Positions 23,001-35,348 of a DNA stretch of 64,000 nt are shown in pieces. Under the pieces are notes generated by a model. It made no database searches and was not told where the DNA came from. It was given only the letters and a program-made list of their open reading frames with translations. Each line of letters starts with the position of its first letter. Positions within the stretch are counted from its first letter, which is position 1. The position numbers and the translations under genes were made by a program. Source of the stretch: Cotesia glomerata (lineage: Eukaryota; Arthropoda; Insecta; Hymenoptera; Braconidae); contig NC_058159.1 of NCBI RefSeq assembly GCF_020080835.1, positions 18,448,474 through 18,512,473 of the forward strand, given 5' to 3'.

Positions 23001-23156
23001 GAGTTGGAGAGGATCCTGAACCAGATAATGCAACCAGATTCACTAGTGGAAGCAATGTTTTCATCAGAAGCTGCCTGGAACGCTACCACGTTTGCAACAG
23101 AAGTCTTTGAAGACTTGCGTTCCACCGAAAGAAGAAGAGCAAATATCAGAAGATAG
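20058..23156 (+). pseudogene. LINE ORF2, endonuclease-reverse transcriptase (broken)
   Basis: ORF2 supplies target nicking and reverse transcription. The AP-type endonuclease begins MKILQVNFNHCEA and includes VALISEPCR, VAIAGDFNSWAADW (GDFN), SIVDLTFVSS and TASDHSAIL (SDH). The reverse transcriptase has NKAPGLDGIPN, SSYRPLCMLDTAGK, ALDIKNAFNSANW, GGVPQGSVLGPLLW and the catalytic YADDVAVV. The C-terminus has CPSCPGVAEDAEHVFFVC, the usual Cys-Cys-His-Cys finger. It is dead: stops at about 20220, 20889, 22521, 22674, 22743 and 22992, a frameshift near 21118, and a 131-bp element inserted at 21367-21497. The ATG overlaps the ORF1 stop, which suggests reinitiation. Confidence 0.93.
21367..21497. 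mobile_element. 131-bp CCC-ended mini-element inside the LINE ORF2 (TSD TA)
   Basis: Ends CCCACACTGAAAAAATATAT and, inverted, CCCGTACTGAAAAAAAATAT; TA at 21365-21366 and 21498-21499. Removing the element and one TA restores the LINE frame as FLDVYDTCLKEG. The interior is made of TATATGCGCATATAT-like words. Confidence 0.85.
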
Positions 23157-23400
23157 AAGGAAGGTAGTTAACACCTTAGCCACTAGAAGGAAGAGTAGTA
23201 GCAAGTTCCTCCCCTCACGAAGTAATGTCTGACGGCGGTTCCCATGAGGGATTAGAAAAAAGAAGAAAAGGGGTTTAGGGTTTAATGAGTAGGGGCATTA
23301 GCGTAGAGTTTTAGTATGACGCTGCATCGAGTCTTCACATATCCAGGCAAAACAGCTATGCCTGGAATCCGCAAAAAGGATTCCCCCCTCTGAGAAAAAA

Positions 23401-23431
<31 letters not shown>

Positions 23432-23604
23432 CATACGTACATACATACATGCATACAGACGTACGGACATCATCGTGGAAATAGTCAGGAAAGCTTCTTA
23501 GGGCTTCAAAACGTCGAGATCTGTTGAAACCTCGATTTTTGCAAAACGGGGTAAAACCAGTAACTTCCCGATTTTTCGAAAATCTTCGATTTTCTTAGCG
23601 GGAA

Positions 23605-23900
23605 GTTAAAAATTAGGAAAACGGTTGACTCTGAAGGCCATCCCTGCAACATCCCCATTAATTTAATATCCAGGACCTTAAAACTGCACAAAAATTGCTC
23701 AAAAATACAATTTGTGTGTTACTTTGAGCTCTCCGAGCTCAAAGAGATAGCTTTTCTATGATTTTGAGCCCTTCGAGCTTAAAAGTCTGATAAAAGTTTG
23801 ATAAAACACTATTTTTTGAATTTTCAAACCGCAATAACTTTTGAACGGCTAAACCGATTGAAACCTACGTAACGGCGTTCCAAAGAGTTCTCTCAAACTT
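23605..23900 (+). repeat. Family G repeat, copy C (5' part)
   Basis: Begins AGGAAAACGGTTGACTCTG directly after the end of copy B, so the two are head-to-tail, and carries the same GAGCTC palindromes (GCTCTCCGAGCTC). Truncated near 23900 by element B. Confidence 0.75.
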
Positions 23901-23920
23901 AAATTTATACATATATATAT

Positions 23921-24875
23921 TAGGGTGTGCCAAAAAAATCGGATATTTTTTTTTTCACTTTCCGCTTAAAATATCATAGAAGATGTCGAAACAAAAGGCC
24001 TGTCCAAAGGAGAGTTCTTAATTTTAATTTTAAGATGTCCACCATCGATTCTGAAGTTTTTCCCATTTAAATAACACGGGAAAAATTTTTTTTTTTTCAT
24101 TTTTACTGCCGCAACGTTTGAAGATTTCATTTTTTCATAAAATCAACTATTAGACCTCATTTGGGATTAAATTTTGAACAAAAAATTTCATTGGATCATA
24201 TTGCTACCATCGAAGCCTGACTTTTTATAAAGCTTTACAGTATCAATTTTCCCCAAATTTCGTGTTTTTCGTAATTTTTAGCTAAACTATCCAAGATAGA
24301 ACAAAAAGTCAAATGACAATTTTGTAGTCCATTCGACGCACTAGAAAAAACATTTGAATCAATTTTTTGTATCATCAATATTTTCAAAGTTACAGACCAA
24401 CAAAATCCTATTTTTCTAATTTTTAGCTTTGTTCAAGTGAACCATCGATAGAAATACAAAAAATTTGGTTCTTATTTTTTAGAACATCAAATTTGCTACA
24501 AAATTGTATAAGAAAGATTGGTTGTCTCCGCAATAGCTCAGAGTAACAAGCCTGAAAAGTCATATTTTCATAATTTTTCAACTATATTTTCTAAATTATT
24601 GACGATAAATGACAAATTTCAATTAAAAATTTAAAGTATATTTAATTCTCTAAAAAGTTAGCCTAGATTAATTTTTTACATTATAACTTACTTAATAAGT
24701 CAACAAATATTATTGTTATTTATTTCGTTTTTGGTCTATTGAGGTTATTTAACCAATCCTCAAGACAACCCTGATTAAGTAAACATATTGAAAATGATTT
24801 GACACATTCCATTCCCACAACATATATTATTAAAAATAAGAAAATTGAATGATTAACAAGTATTTAATATAATAA
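23921..24875 (+). repeat. Left TIR of element B
   Basis: Inverted match to 30717-31670, including GACAAATTTCAATTAAAAAT, CAACAAATATTATTGTTATT and GGAATGGAATGTGTC (read from the right arm). The arms are nearly identical and would fold into a ~950-bp hairpin. Confidence 0.9.
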
Positions 24876-25515
24876 AAAATCTAATCTTTTCTGATGTTTT
24901 TTATTTCTTTTTGCGCATAAGAGAGTATTGCCGAAAAATTATGTTTTTTTTAAATACCTCAACATTTTCTTGATAGTATTTTTATTTTTATTGTGCTTTT
25001 CTATTGTATTTTAAGTTATTATTTTTTTTTCGTATCTATTGATTTATTTATTACCATTGCTGCAAAAAAACATAATTGTTCAACAAATTACTTTAGTCAC
25101 ATAGTAATCCAGGATAAAACCTTCCATATCTAACCTTTCACAATTTTCCATTGTAAAACTTATTTCATTTTTACTAATCTTTACGACATATTAAATTATA
25201 AAAAAATTTTTTATATTCCATATTTACGTGTTTATATTAATATTAACTTTTGTATGGAACTTTTCACTTTCTGTTAAAAAGAGTTATCAATACTGGCTGA
25301 GGTTTAAAGTCAAATTCAAATTTTCTACAGAATTCTCAACTAACGCCCTCTGAGTATTCATTAACTTTTTGCGTAATTGATCAATTATCCGCTTGAAATC
25401 GGCAATTAGAGGACTCTATTGTCTTTCATTATAATTGGTCCTTAATTGAGATTGGTTTTTTAATGAATCATTATCGTATCAACAATTATACCAGTTTATT
25501 GATGAACAATGTCTT
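24876..25515. other. Internal non-coding part of element B
   Basis: AT-rich, no frame or motif recognised; probably the promoter/5' UTR side of the transposase gene. Confidence 0.5.
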
Positions 25516-25905
25516 GTAAAACAAGTAAAAATTACATTAACTTGGTTGGGTTCGAATCAAAAACTTTGTGATTTGAAATTACCCACGAATTGTGATGTTT
25601 TATGTTTATTTTTCTATAAACATCGAACAGATAAACTATTCATTCGCGAAAGTGCTAGATTTGTTCTGTGTGAGGTTATCAAAGTGTGGAATAAGTTCAT
25701 ATTACCAGGATACAATTCACATCGTTCAATTGGAAAAAATGAAAAATTACATAAAAACTGGCAAAAAACTTAAGTACATAAAGCTCGCAAAAAATCTCCC
25801 GCACAACAATTGGCCGAAAAAACTTTTATCAATTCTCTCGACAAACTGTTCGATATTGCACCGCAGAATGTTTAGACAACATTAAGCTCACCACAAAGGA
25901 AAGTT
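25516..25905 (+). pseudogene. Element B transposase, N-terminal segment (stops)
   Basis: The frame reads TLTWLGSNQKLCDLKLPTN, then SARFVLCEVIKVWNKFILPG, a stop at about 25771, then AEKTFINSLDKLFDIAPQNV and another stop. It aligns in pattern with the minus-strand copy at 40973-40520 (ITKVQEKWSEAGIP; QKLKNLFDIAKLNVD). The role of this N-terminal region, possibly DNA binding, is an inference from position only. Confidence 0.6.
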
Positions 25906-26177
25906 TTGATTGCTAGTCGGGAAATTTGCAAACGTAGTCAGTCAGTTGATAAAGATTTCAGCCAATATTGAAGATGTACAAAATACATCGACCTTTTGTG
26001 TGGAAGACAATTCAAATTTTATTTCGATGGAAAGTGCTGGGACAAATGTAAATACTAATGAAGTTGACGAAGCAGGTAAAATCGAATAGTTACTCGTTGC
26101 TTTTATTTTTAATAATCCATTTTAAAGAATTCTTCTCACAGCAATAACTTTACAATTAATTTTTAATTTATTATTCT

Positions 26178-26544
26178 GTGAATGATTTTTACACAGTAAA
26201 AAAATTTTCGTCTAATTTAACACAAATATTTGTTTTACATCGAAATCGGATCGAGATAAGAAAAAAGATTGCTGAAGATTTTAAAACTGATCTACGAGTT
26301 GCTCAATGCGTTGTCATCCACTGGGATGGAAAGTTGCTGCCTGATATTACTGGCCGGGATAAAGTCGAAAGACTTCCAATAATCTTATCGGGTGTCAATA
26401 CTCAGCAGTTATTGGGAGTACCAAAACTTGACCGTGGGACTGGTTTAAACCAAGCAATCGCCATCAAGGAAACCATAAATGAGTGGAATATTTCAGATCG
26501 GATTAAAGCTATGTGCTTTGACACATGTGCGACAAATACAGGTA
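26178..26544 (+). pseudogene. Element B transposase, DDE-like core exon
   Basis: Contains RIEIRKKIAEDF, VVIHWDGKLLPDI (candidate first acidic residue in HWDGK), LLGVPKLDRGTG and MCFDTCATNTG (candidate second acidic residue) immediately before a GTAAAT splice donor at about 26541. The paralogue at 39303-38904 has the same order: VVHWDGKILPDI, LLGVPRADSGTA, IYFDTAAVNTG. The pattern (D ... FDT..N-TG, then CRHH in the next exon) fits an RNase-H-like transposase with a (C/D)xxH motif. I cannot assign a superfamily. Confidence 0.7.
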
Positions 26545-26885
26545 AATGAATTAGTAAACAACATTCACCTGTTCCCGAAAAAATATGTGGATCATTCCAC
26601 CAAACGATGTCATTTTGACAAGACAATCTTTACCTATTATTTTAAAATTTTTTGAGGTATTTTTTTTTATTACAGAGAGAGAGAGAGAGAGAGAAATCCT
26701 TTAAAAATTGGAGCCCTTACAATTGAGTGATGATTTTTAAAATTTCATTCATTTTTTAAATATTGTTATTTCTTCATTATTCTTATGCAAATAAGTACCA
26801 ATATTAATAAAATCACTTCTGATTTTGTGAAAGCTCCAATATGAGTTAAATCGATTTTATTTGGTAAAATGACGCATATAAAAAT

Positions 26886-27125
26886 AGTATATTACACTAC
26901 AAGGGCAGACAGTTGAGATTCCTGCACTGCGCGCCATGATCATCATGTCGCGCAGTTCAGGGCTCTCAAATTTCTGCCCATGTAGTGTATACTAGTTTTC
27001 TTGCTATCCGGTCGAAAGTACGCAAAAAATTGCGTTGAAAAAAATTGATGCCTGCCCCCGACATTTGCGGCACGAGCGAAGCGAGTGCTGCTGGTAGGGG
27101 GGAGGGGGGCAGGCATCAAATACAC
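26886..27125. repeat. Double-hairpin element, type 1
   Basis: Hairpin 1 has outer stem ATAGTATATTACACTACA / TGTAGTGTATACTA and inner stem GGGCAGA...TCTGCCC. Hairpin 2 has GATGCCTGCCCCC / GGGGGGCAGGCATC around GAGCGAAGCGAG. GC-rich in an AT-rich setting. Shares layout, not sequence, with the elements at 27960-28190 and 44850-45062. Confidence 0.7.
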
Positions 27126-27779
27126 TTGTCAATAAAGATACTAATTTATAATCTATCAAATTACTACTTTCTTTTGAGAAAAGATCTTAATTTAATTAAA
27201 TAAATTTAAAGTTATAAATATATTATACATTAACTCTGATTTTAAGAATAAAAAAAAAAGAGAAAAATGAAATAGTAATCGTAAAATGCATAGAAAAAAA
27301 AATTAAGAAAAAAATCTGTTTGTGTATTTTTTCAAATAATTATTTGTTCAATAATAAATTTATTTATTTGAGAATATCTATCAGGATAAAAAATGTTTCT
27401 CGTTTATTTTGGTAATTTAAATTTTAAACAAGTCTCATTTCATTAAAATAAATATTTATTTTCTATAATTAACTTAGATTTAACCTAAAATCATTGACAC
27501 ATAACAAGATAAATGAAAATTAAATCAGCCGACATTTGAAACTTTTTATAATTTATTTTATTGATAAATAATTTTTAAAAAATTAAAACAAAAATTATCA
27601 CATGTAGAAAATTTCAAAAATTATACGTGGAATTTTTTAAAAATAGTTTTTTAGTTCTAGTTTTTAATTAATAAAAAAATCATAAATTGTTGAGTGTCGG
27701 TTAACTTAATTTTCATACAAGACAGATACATTCATAACAATCACAAGTAAGGTTAGGCTTATAAACATAAGTTCTAGAG

Positions 27780-27955
27780 TGAGCGCGACTACCAACTTTC
27801 GAACTTTCTGCCGCCTCGAGTCTCGTTGTCAGTGCATGAATGCATTATTTCGGCTCCCTGCCGTAGAACGCATGCGCGACTCGACCACGGCATAAAAAAA
27901 GGTCTTTCTGCCGTAAAATCGCAGCGGGAACCCCGTACTTTCGACCGGTGTAGTA
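27780..27955. repeat. GC-rich partial hairpin sequence
   Basis: Contains CGACTACCAACTTTCG, TTTCTGCCGCCTCGAG and later TTTCTGCCGTAAAATCGC, CCGTACTTTCGACCGG in imperfect inverted arrangement. Probably a decayed relative of the adjacent double-hairpin elements. Confidence 0.45.
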
Positions 27956-27959
27956 AGAA

Positions 27960-28190
27960 ATAGTATATTACACACCTAGGGAAGTAAAGTAAGAAATGTC
28001 TCAGATCACATGTAATTGTTGGCCGAGGCGAAGCCGAGGTCAACAAACATGTGATCTGAGGCTTTCTTATTTACTTCCCAAGGAGTGTATACTATTTTTT
28101 TGTCCGACGAAGGCGGAAAGCGGCAACTTAGTTTAGCGCAGCGGGACGAAAGTTGCCACTTTCCGCCCGGAGGGCAAAAAAAGCTTTTTT
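27960..28190. repeat. Double-hairpin element, type 2, copy 1
   Basis: Outer clamp ATAGTATATTACACACC / GGAGTGTATACTAT closes a hairpin with stem TCAGATCACATGT / ACATGTGATCTGA and GAGGCGAAGCCGAGG at its tip. A second hairpin follows with CGGAAAGCGGCAACTT / AGTTGCCACTTTCCGCC. A close copy is at 44850-45062. Confidence 0.75.
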
Positions 28191-28497
28191 AAAGTTGTAA
28201 TATTGTTGCTTCGGGACGACACGGTTGTTCTCAAATATATCATTTAATTTGCCTATTTAAAATTTTTCAAACCAGAATCATGATATTTCTAATGCCTCGT
28301 TTTCTACTGGCATCAAGTTACAACTTTAAAGAAACTAACCTTGTGTGCAGAAAATTTTTCAGATCTTTTCATTTATGTTCATTGCATGCAACTTACTTTT
28401 AATACTGGTTCAAAAATATATTTTTCGATATTATAGTTTATACTTCCGGCTGATGATTGGTAATATTAATATTTTTAATCATTTTCATTTAAGGAGT

Positions 28498-28785
28498 TGA
28501 TGAAGGAACATGCGGACGATTAGAAAAAATGTTAAAAAAAGCCATTATTTTATTTGGCATGTCGACATCATGTGTATGAATTGATTTTAAGAAGCGTTGT
28601 CGAAGTTGTTGGGCCAGGAGTAAGTTCTCCTAATGTAGCAGTTTTTGTACGATTCCAAAATAATTGGAAAAACATAGACAAAACAAAATTTGAAACTGGT
28701 ATTCAGGATTCAATTATGAAAGAAAGAATTCACGAAAAAAAAAAATGAAATAATAAGTTTCATTATTGATCGACTACAGGTATTT
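28498..28785 (+). pseudogene. Element B transposase, CRHH exon (frameshifted)
   Basis: Starts VDEGTCGRLEKMLKK; a one-base frameshift near 28550 separates this from MACRHHVYELILRSVVEVV, PNVAVFVRFQNNWKNIDKTK and, after another disturbed stretch, IISFIIDRLQ before a donor GTATTT. CRHH and the following hydrophobic stretch correspond to LPCRHHVLEIVLREVFEVF in the minus-strand paralogue. Confidence 0.68.
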
Positions 28786-29416
28786 AAATTATAATCATTT
28801 TTTCTAATTATTGACATTTGTACATTAGTTTTAAGAAGGTCATCGTTTTGGTTATTTTGGAGAGTACTTTATGGTTTCGCAATAATGAACTCAAAGACAA
28901 AAACACCGACGATCATATACCAACTATAAAATATTCTATAACAATCGTAATTGTTTATCGAGCACTATTATTATCATCAAATTTTTCTTTTCATTGTCAC
29001 AATTCTCGTCTACATTTTTTGGTCAAATGAACCTCTTTCAGAAATAGATTTGAAAATCAATAAATTTTAAAAATTATTTTGATTAATATTAGTTCTGATC
29101 TGGCTGAAAGGAAAACCTGTGAAAAAATTCTGTGTCTCATTTTTATTAGAAGAGAATTTAAGAGTTTAAATGCTTTATTTCATCTCGAAATAGCAGATTT
29201 TAATAAAGTTACATCCTTTCAGAACTCACTATAAAAAATTGGAAATTATTTTACTCTCCTAATTTTCTGACTTAGTAGCGTTATTCGCATAGTACTCATT
29301 TAAAACCGGATCATAGTGTTTTCTTTAAATTCTAAATGATAATTGCGGTTAATTTATTGATTAGTCACAAATCTTGATTCAGATCCTCAAAATTCAATTA
29401 CAAATTTTATATTTCA

Positions 29417-30269
29417 GGAAAAGCATGACCGAGACGATTATAAAGAGTTTTGATAATTGGTGTTGATATTTTTAGGCGGTTCTCCAAAAAATGGAATAAG
29501 CTTTAAAGCTCCAGGACCCAGCCACCATGCCAGATGGATGTCAAAAGCTCTGTACGCTTTGAAACTGTTTATGTTTCGAAAATAGTTTCAAATTAATTCC
29601 ACTGAGGTAAATGGACTAAGATATGACTGCTTATTCCTCGTCGAATTTTATATCATTTCATGGTTTCAAGCACCTTCTGCGATAAAGTCACCTAATCAAG
29701 ATTTGAATATGGTTAAAAATTTATATCAATACCGTTCTGTTCATAAAAAAATTGCTGACGCAGCAAGCTCGACATTATTAAGACATTTATGGTACTTATC
29801 CGAAGAGTTAGTCGGTTTAGCGTTATTTGATGACAGTGTACCCTTACAAATTAAAAGGCAAACCGTAGCTGCAATGAAAGTGCGAAACAGTAATGCTGCA
29901 AACTTGAAAAAGTTTATTGCCAAAGATATAAGTTTGTTATTATCGAAAAATCTCTGTGATTTTGCTAGCAAGCAATCATTGCTTCAATTTCAACAGTTTG
30001 AATTACCGCATCAATTCATGGACAAGGATCGAGATCTCTGGGCATCTGATCAAAATTATTTACACTGTAAATCAGTGCTGTCTGACTTACAAGTGATTAA
30101 TGATCTCGCTGAACGAGGGGTAGCATTAATTCAGGAGTACAACAACTGTTTGACCAGGAGTGAAGAACAAAGGCAATATTTATTGCAAGTTGTTGAAGAG
30201 CATAGGAAAAAATTTCCTAACGTTACTAAGAGTTACTACATTACTAAGTTACAAACCAAATACGTTTAA
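29417..30269 (+). pseudogene. Element B transposase, C-terminal exon (mostly open)
   Basis: Follows a TATATTTCAG acceptor. After EKHDRDDYKEF come two stops, then FKAPGPSHHARWMSKALYAL. From 29703 the frame is open for 188 codons: LRHLWYLSEELVGLALFDD, VPLQIKRQTVAAM, DLQVINDLAERGVALIQEYN and RQYLLQVVEEHRKKFPN. ND-AERG-ALI-EYN is conserved in the paralogue and may hold the last catalytic acid. The end at 30269 matches the family's C-terminus. Confidence 0.75.
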
Positions 30270-30716
30270 ATGTCTGGAAATATAATAGATCTGGTTGTTA
30301 TATAGAAAACTTGTAATTTATGCCAGCATTATCCGATTTATTAGTGTGAATCTAAATATAATTTTATAAATAACAATTATTTACTTGTAGTAAATTACTT
30401 CAATAAGGGCTCAATTTTTCAAAAATACCTTTTCTTATTCTTATGCATTCTGTTGAAACTAGTTGCTCCTCGAATTTGTTTTTTATACTGTGTATTTAAT
30501 CCTTAACCATTTATCCGAAAATTCAGTTGATTCTGCAGACTATCCCTAAAACTTTCTGCTGTAGACTATGATTAAAAGCTTTCAAAAATTTTATTATTGG
30601 AACATTAAAACGCTTTTCTAACTCAATATAGAATTTAGCATGTTCTTCAGTTCGAAAAATAGAAGATCGTTTGAAACAGAAAAGGATTACAAAGTACTAG
30701 AAAGAATTTGATGTTT
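30270..30716. other. 3' flank of element B transposase, no feature
   Basis: AT-rich; no motif seen. Confidence 0.5.
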
Positions 30717-31670
30717 GATTATATCGAATACTTGTTAATCATTCAATTTTCTTATTATTAATAATATATCTTGTGGGAATGGAATGTGTCAAATCATTTT
30801 CAATATGTTTACTTAATCAGGGTTGTCTTGAGGATTGGTTAAATAACCTCAATAGACCAAAAACGAAATAAATAACAATAATATTTGTTGACTTATTAAG
30901 TAAGTTATAATGTAAAAAATTAATCTAGGCTAACTTTTTAGAGAATTAAATATACTTTAAATTTTTAATTGAAATTTGTCATTTATCGTCAATAATTTAG
31001 AAAATATAGTTGAAAAATTATGAAAATATGACTTTTCAGGCTTGTTACTCTGAGCTATTGCGGAGACAACCAATCTTTCTTATACAATTTTGTAGCAAAT
31101 TTGATGTTCTAAAAAATAAGAACCAAATTTTTTGTATTTCTATCGATGGTTCACTTGAACAAAGCTAAAAATTAGAAAAATAGGATTTTGTTGGTCTGTA
31201 ACTTTGAAAATATTGATGATACAAAAAATTGATTCAGATGTTTTTTATAGTGCGTCAAATGGACTACAAAATTGTCATTTGACTTTTTGTTCTATCTTGG
31301 ATAGTTTAGCTAAAAATTACGAAAAACACGAAATTTGGGGAAAATTGATACTGTAAAGCTTTATAAAAAGTCAGGCTTCGATGGTAGCAATATGATCCAA
31401 TGAAATTTTTTGTTCAAAATTTAATCCCAAATGAGGTCTAATAGTTTATTTTATGAAAAAATGAAATCTTCAAACGTTGCGGCAGTAAAAATGAAAAAAA
31501 AAAATTTTTCCCGTGTTATTTAAATGGGAAAAACTTCAGAATCGATGGAGGACATTTTAAAATTAAAATTAAGAACTCTCCTTTGGACAGGCCTTTTGTT
31601 TCGACATCTTCTATGATATTTTGAGCGGAAAGTGAAAAAAAAAAATATCCGATTTTTTTGGCACATCCTA
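30717..31670 (-). repeat. Right TIR of element B
   Basis: Mirror of 23921-24875. A minus-strand frame over 31516-31761 runs across the terminus and its TATA tract and is not a gene. Confidence 0.9.
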
Positions 31671-32099
31671 ATATATATATATATATATATCTAATATAAA
31701 AAATTCTCGTGTCACAATGTTCGTTCCCATACTCCTCCGAAACGGCTTGACCGATTCTCATGAAATTTTTTATGCATATTTAGTAAGCCTGGGAATCGGC
31801 TACTATCTATTTTTCTAACCTCTAAGTGATAAGGGGTGTTCACCCTAAAAATTTTTTTTTTATTTTTTTGATAACATTTTTTTTTTTTTAATTTTTTTAT
31901 AATGTGGCATCAAAAAATACATACGACTCTAAATTTGCACTTTTTTATCACCAACCCTTGCTTTTTAATAGTCATTTTCATAATTTTATCATTTTCTATC
32001 CCGCTCGATAACATCAATTATTATCATTTGGTAAGTTATCTCCTCCATGTGTCTACCGGTGTTACTTCTCACCCAGTAAACAGCACGGAGTAGGGATGT

Positions 32100-32743
32100 T
32101 ACCTCTACAGTTTTCGGCTATTATTAGTGTTTATGCTTCAAGCGTAGTAGTTAAACATTTTTACTATCTCAATGTAACTTTCATATCAAATATATTCTCG
32201 AGTAACTTTATTATTTATTTATTAATCACTAATATTATTGAATATAATTAATTATTAATAACTAATAAAATTATTAATTTTGAGTGTAAATCGCACGATC
32301 AGTTAATTAAGTGACTTACATAACCTCTAAAATACTCAACACGTGTCACGAGTTCCCGCAAACAACGGCTATTGAGTTGTAAGTATAAATTATTTTTTAC
32401 GTTTATTATAAAATCAAAATTTATTCTTTCTTATTTATAACGAAAATATTGTTGGGAATGGTGAAAAACGAATTCGGTGAAAGTTAGATTTTTATTACAA
32501 TTGGGAAATTTTTTTTTGTGTTTACTTATAAGAGCTCTAACTTCGACAGAATTTTTTTTTTCACTATTGCTAACAATATGTATTTTCGATATAATTAATA
32601 AACATAAAATTTTTCGCTTTCGTGAAACTATCTAATTTTTACATGTATATTTAATGTAATCAAAGATAAAATAAATGATTAATATAATAATTCAATAATT
32701 GAATCAGTTCTATTCATGTGTGTTTTGTATTGTACAGTGAACA
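32100..32743. other. Helitron 5' non-coding region
   Basis: AT-rich leader between the 5' terminus and the first coding ATG at 32744; no other feature seen. Confidence 0.5.
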
Positions 32744-33086
32744 ATGCCAACAAAACGCAAAGGGGCCAATTTAAGCCGTGATACAAATAAATCTAGAAGC
32801 ATTCGAAACAGAAGAGCCCAAAGAACCGAAGAACAAGTTTAGGAAGAAAGTACTAGAGCGCGTGTGAGAATGGCGCAATTGCGCCAAGAACAATCAGACG
32901 ATACACGAGCTGAACGCAATGAAGTCATGAGATTAGAACGACAATCATACCGTTTTACTGTCAATAGACGCAGAGCGAATGACCAACAACGCCAACAGGC
33001 ACACCGAGCATTTGTAGCTACATCATTTCTGCGTCTAGCATTCCAGTATGAGCCCGATATTGAATATTATGCTCATTCAAAAGTAG

Positions 33087-35348
33087 TAGTCCAGTCGGCA
33101 GGGAAATATTAGGCCGTTTGCTTACGACTTCCAATGCAAATGGAGTAAATTGCAATTTTTTTTTTTTAAAATACGTTAAATACGTTAAATATGTTTACAA
33201 AAAAAAAATCGCGGAAAATCAATTGTTTAAAAAATAGCCATTTTGCAAGTAGCTTCAAATTAAAATATCTCGGAAACTACGCAAAAGTAGTCAAGATATG
33301 CTGCGTATGAAATTTAGAGAATTAAATAAGGAACAAAATGGGCTAAACCCGATGTCTCTATGACCAATAGTTTACGAGATATTAATTTTTTAATGAAAAA
33401 ACCCGCGGTTCCGCTCAAGCGCTTATAAACAAATAGCTGTAACTCCGCGAAAAATCAATCGATTTACTTTTTTTTTTTTTTAAATTAAAGCTTTTGTTGT
33501 CTTCTATGAGCAAAAAAATCAGCTAAGCTCAAAAAAATTTTTTTGAATTTATATGAATAATTTTCAGTTTTTCGAATTTCTGCATTAAAAAATAGTTAAA
33601 ATGAAAAAAAAATTTTTTTTGCATGAAAAAATTTTGTCGGCAATAAAGAATCGATATGAGAAAAAAAATTTTGAAAAAAAAAATTTTTTAATACAAATAT
33701 ATAGGTAAATAGTTCAAAAAAATATGAGCTCTACGGAGACTCGATGTCCGGATCCGAGGAAGTGCGCGTGCGCCATTCCCCTCAAACCGTTGTCGGAGAA
33801 TGATGAGGGAAATAATAATAATGTGAAGCGAATAATAACAATTAAGTGCCCGCCCAGATTTTTATAATTTTTATAATTTTTTTTAAGTCTTAATTAACTT
33901 TTGAAAAATCGATTTCACAATATGGGTATCAAACGATTCAGAATTTCATGAATCGTAAAGATATCCTATCGTGTAGGGAACTTTTTTTATAAAAAATTTT
34001 TCTATTTGTTTAAACAAATAATTAGTTAACAATTAAAATTTCTTTATAAAAAAAGTACTCTACACGATATGATATCTTTACGATTCATAAAATTTGGAAT
34101 CGATTGATACCTATATTGTGGAAACAAATTTTTTTTTGTTAATTAACAATTTATTTAAACAAATAGAAAAATTTTTTATAAAAAAAGTACTCTACACGAT
34201 AGGATATCTTTACGGTTCATAAAATTTGGAATCGTTTGATACCTATATAGTGGAAACAAATTTTTTTTTGTTAATTAACAATTTATTTAAACAAATAGAA
34301 AAATTTTTTATAAAAAAAGTTCCCTACACGATAGGATATCTTTACGATTCATAAAATTTGGAATCGTTTGATACCTATACAGTGGAAAGAAATTTTTTTT
34401 GTTAATTAACAATTTATTTAAACAAATAGAAAAATTTTTTATAAAAAAAGTTCCCTACACGATAGGATATCTTTACGATTCATGAAATTCTGAATCGTTT
34501 GATACCCATATTGTGAAATCGATTTTTCAAAAGTTAATTAAGACTTAAAAAAAATTATAAAAATTATAAAAATCTGGGCGGGCACTTAATTGTTATTATT
34601 CGCTTCACATTATTATTATTTCCCTCATCATTCTCCGACAACGGTTTGAGGGGAATGGCGCACGCGCACTTCCTCGGATCCGGACATCGAGTCTCCGTAG
34701 AGCTCATATTTTTTTGAACTATTTACCTATATATTTGTATTAAAAAATTTTTTTTTTCAAAATTTTTTTTCTCATATCGATTCTTTATTGCCGACAAAAT
34801 TTTTTCATGCAAAAAAAATAATTTTTTTTTCATTTTAACTATTTTTTAATGCAGAAATTCGAAAAACTGAAAATTATTCATATAAATTCAAAAAAATTTT
34901 TTTGAGCTTAGCTGATTTTTTTGCTCATAGAAGACAACAAAAGCTTTAATTTAAAAAAAAAAAAAAAAGTAAATCGATTGATTTTTCGCGGAGTTACAGC
35001 TATTTGTTTATAAGCGCTTGAGCGGAACCGCGCGTTTTTTCATTAAAAAATTAATATCTCGTAAACTATTGGTCATAGAGACATCGGGTTTAGCCCATTT
35101 TATTCCTTATTTAATTCTCTAAATTTCATACGCAGCATATCTCGACTACTTTTGCGTAGTTTCCGAGATATTTTAATTTGAAGCTACTTGCAAAATGGCT
35201 ATTTTTTAAACAATTGATTTTCCGCGATTTTTTTTTGTAAACATATTTAACGTATTTAACGTATTTTAAAAAAAAAAAATTGCAATTTACTCCATTTGCA
35301 TTGGAAGTCGTAAACAAACGGCCTAATATTTCCCTGCCGACTGGACTA
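33087..35348. mobile_element. 2.26-kb foldback element in Helitron Rep (TSD TAG)
   Basis: Starts TAGTCCAGTCGGCAGGG and ends with its inverse; TAG at 33084-33086 and 35349-35351. The arms (about 33087-34000 and 34440-35348) are inverted copies over roughly 900 bp, with a tandem array at the centre. Excision with one TAG restores SKVVMGAMDKK in Rep. A 3-bp duplication is known for PIF/Harbinger and Zator elements; no transposase is present, so assignment is open. Confidence 0.85.
33900..34530. repeat. ~125-bp tandem array at the centre of the foldback element
   Basis: Four to five units with ACACGATAGGATATCTTTACG, TTTGGAATCGTTTGATACC, TAATTAACAATTTATTTAAA (first motif trimmed to its core ACACGATAGGATATC). 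The outer units are inverted relative to the last, which closes the palindrome. Confidence 0.8.

Larger units (their letters stand above)
23921..31670 (+). mobile_element. Long-TIR DNA element B (~955-bp arms) with transposase pseudogene
   Basis: Starts TAGGGTGTGCCAAAAAAATC at 23921 and ends with its inverse at 31670, both against ATATAT tracts. Arms 23921-24875 and 30717-31670 are inverted copies. Between them lies a multi-exon transposase-like gene on the plus strand (25516-30269) with stops and one frameshift. A cluster of GC-rich hairpins is inserted in its intron (26886-28190). Element A has similar termini. Confidence 0.85.

Noticed and set aside
27960..28190. Similarity of TAGTATATTAC to circular ssDNA virus origin nonamers
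   Set aside because: The match is inexact, lies in a stem rather than a loop, and no viral Rep gene is nearby.
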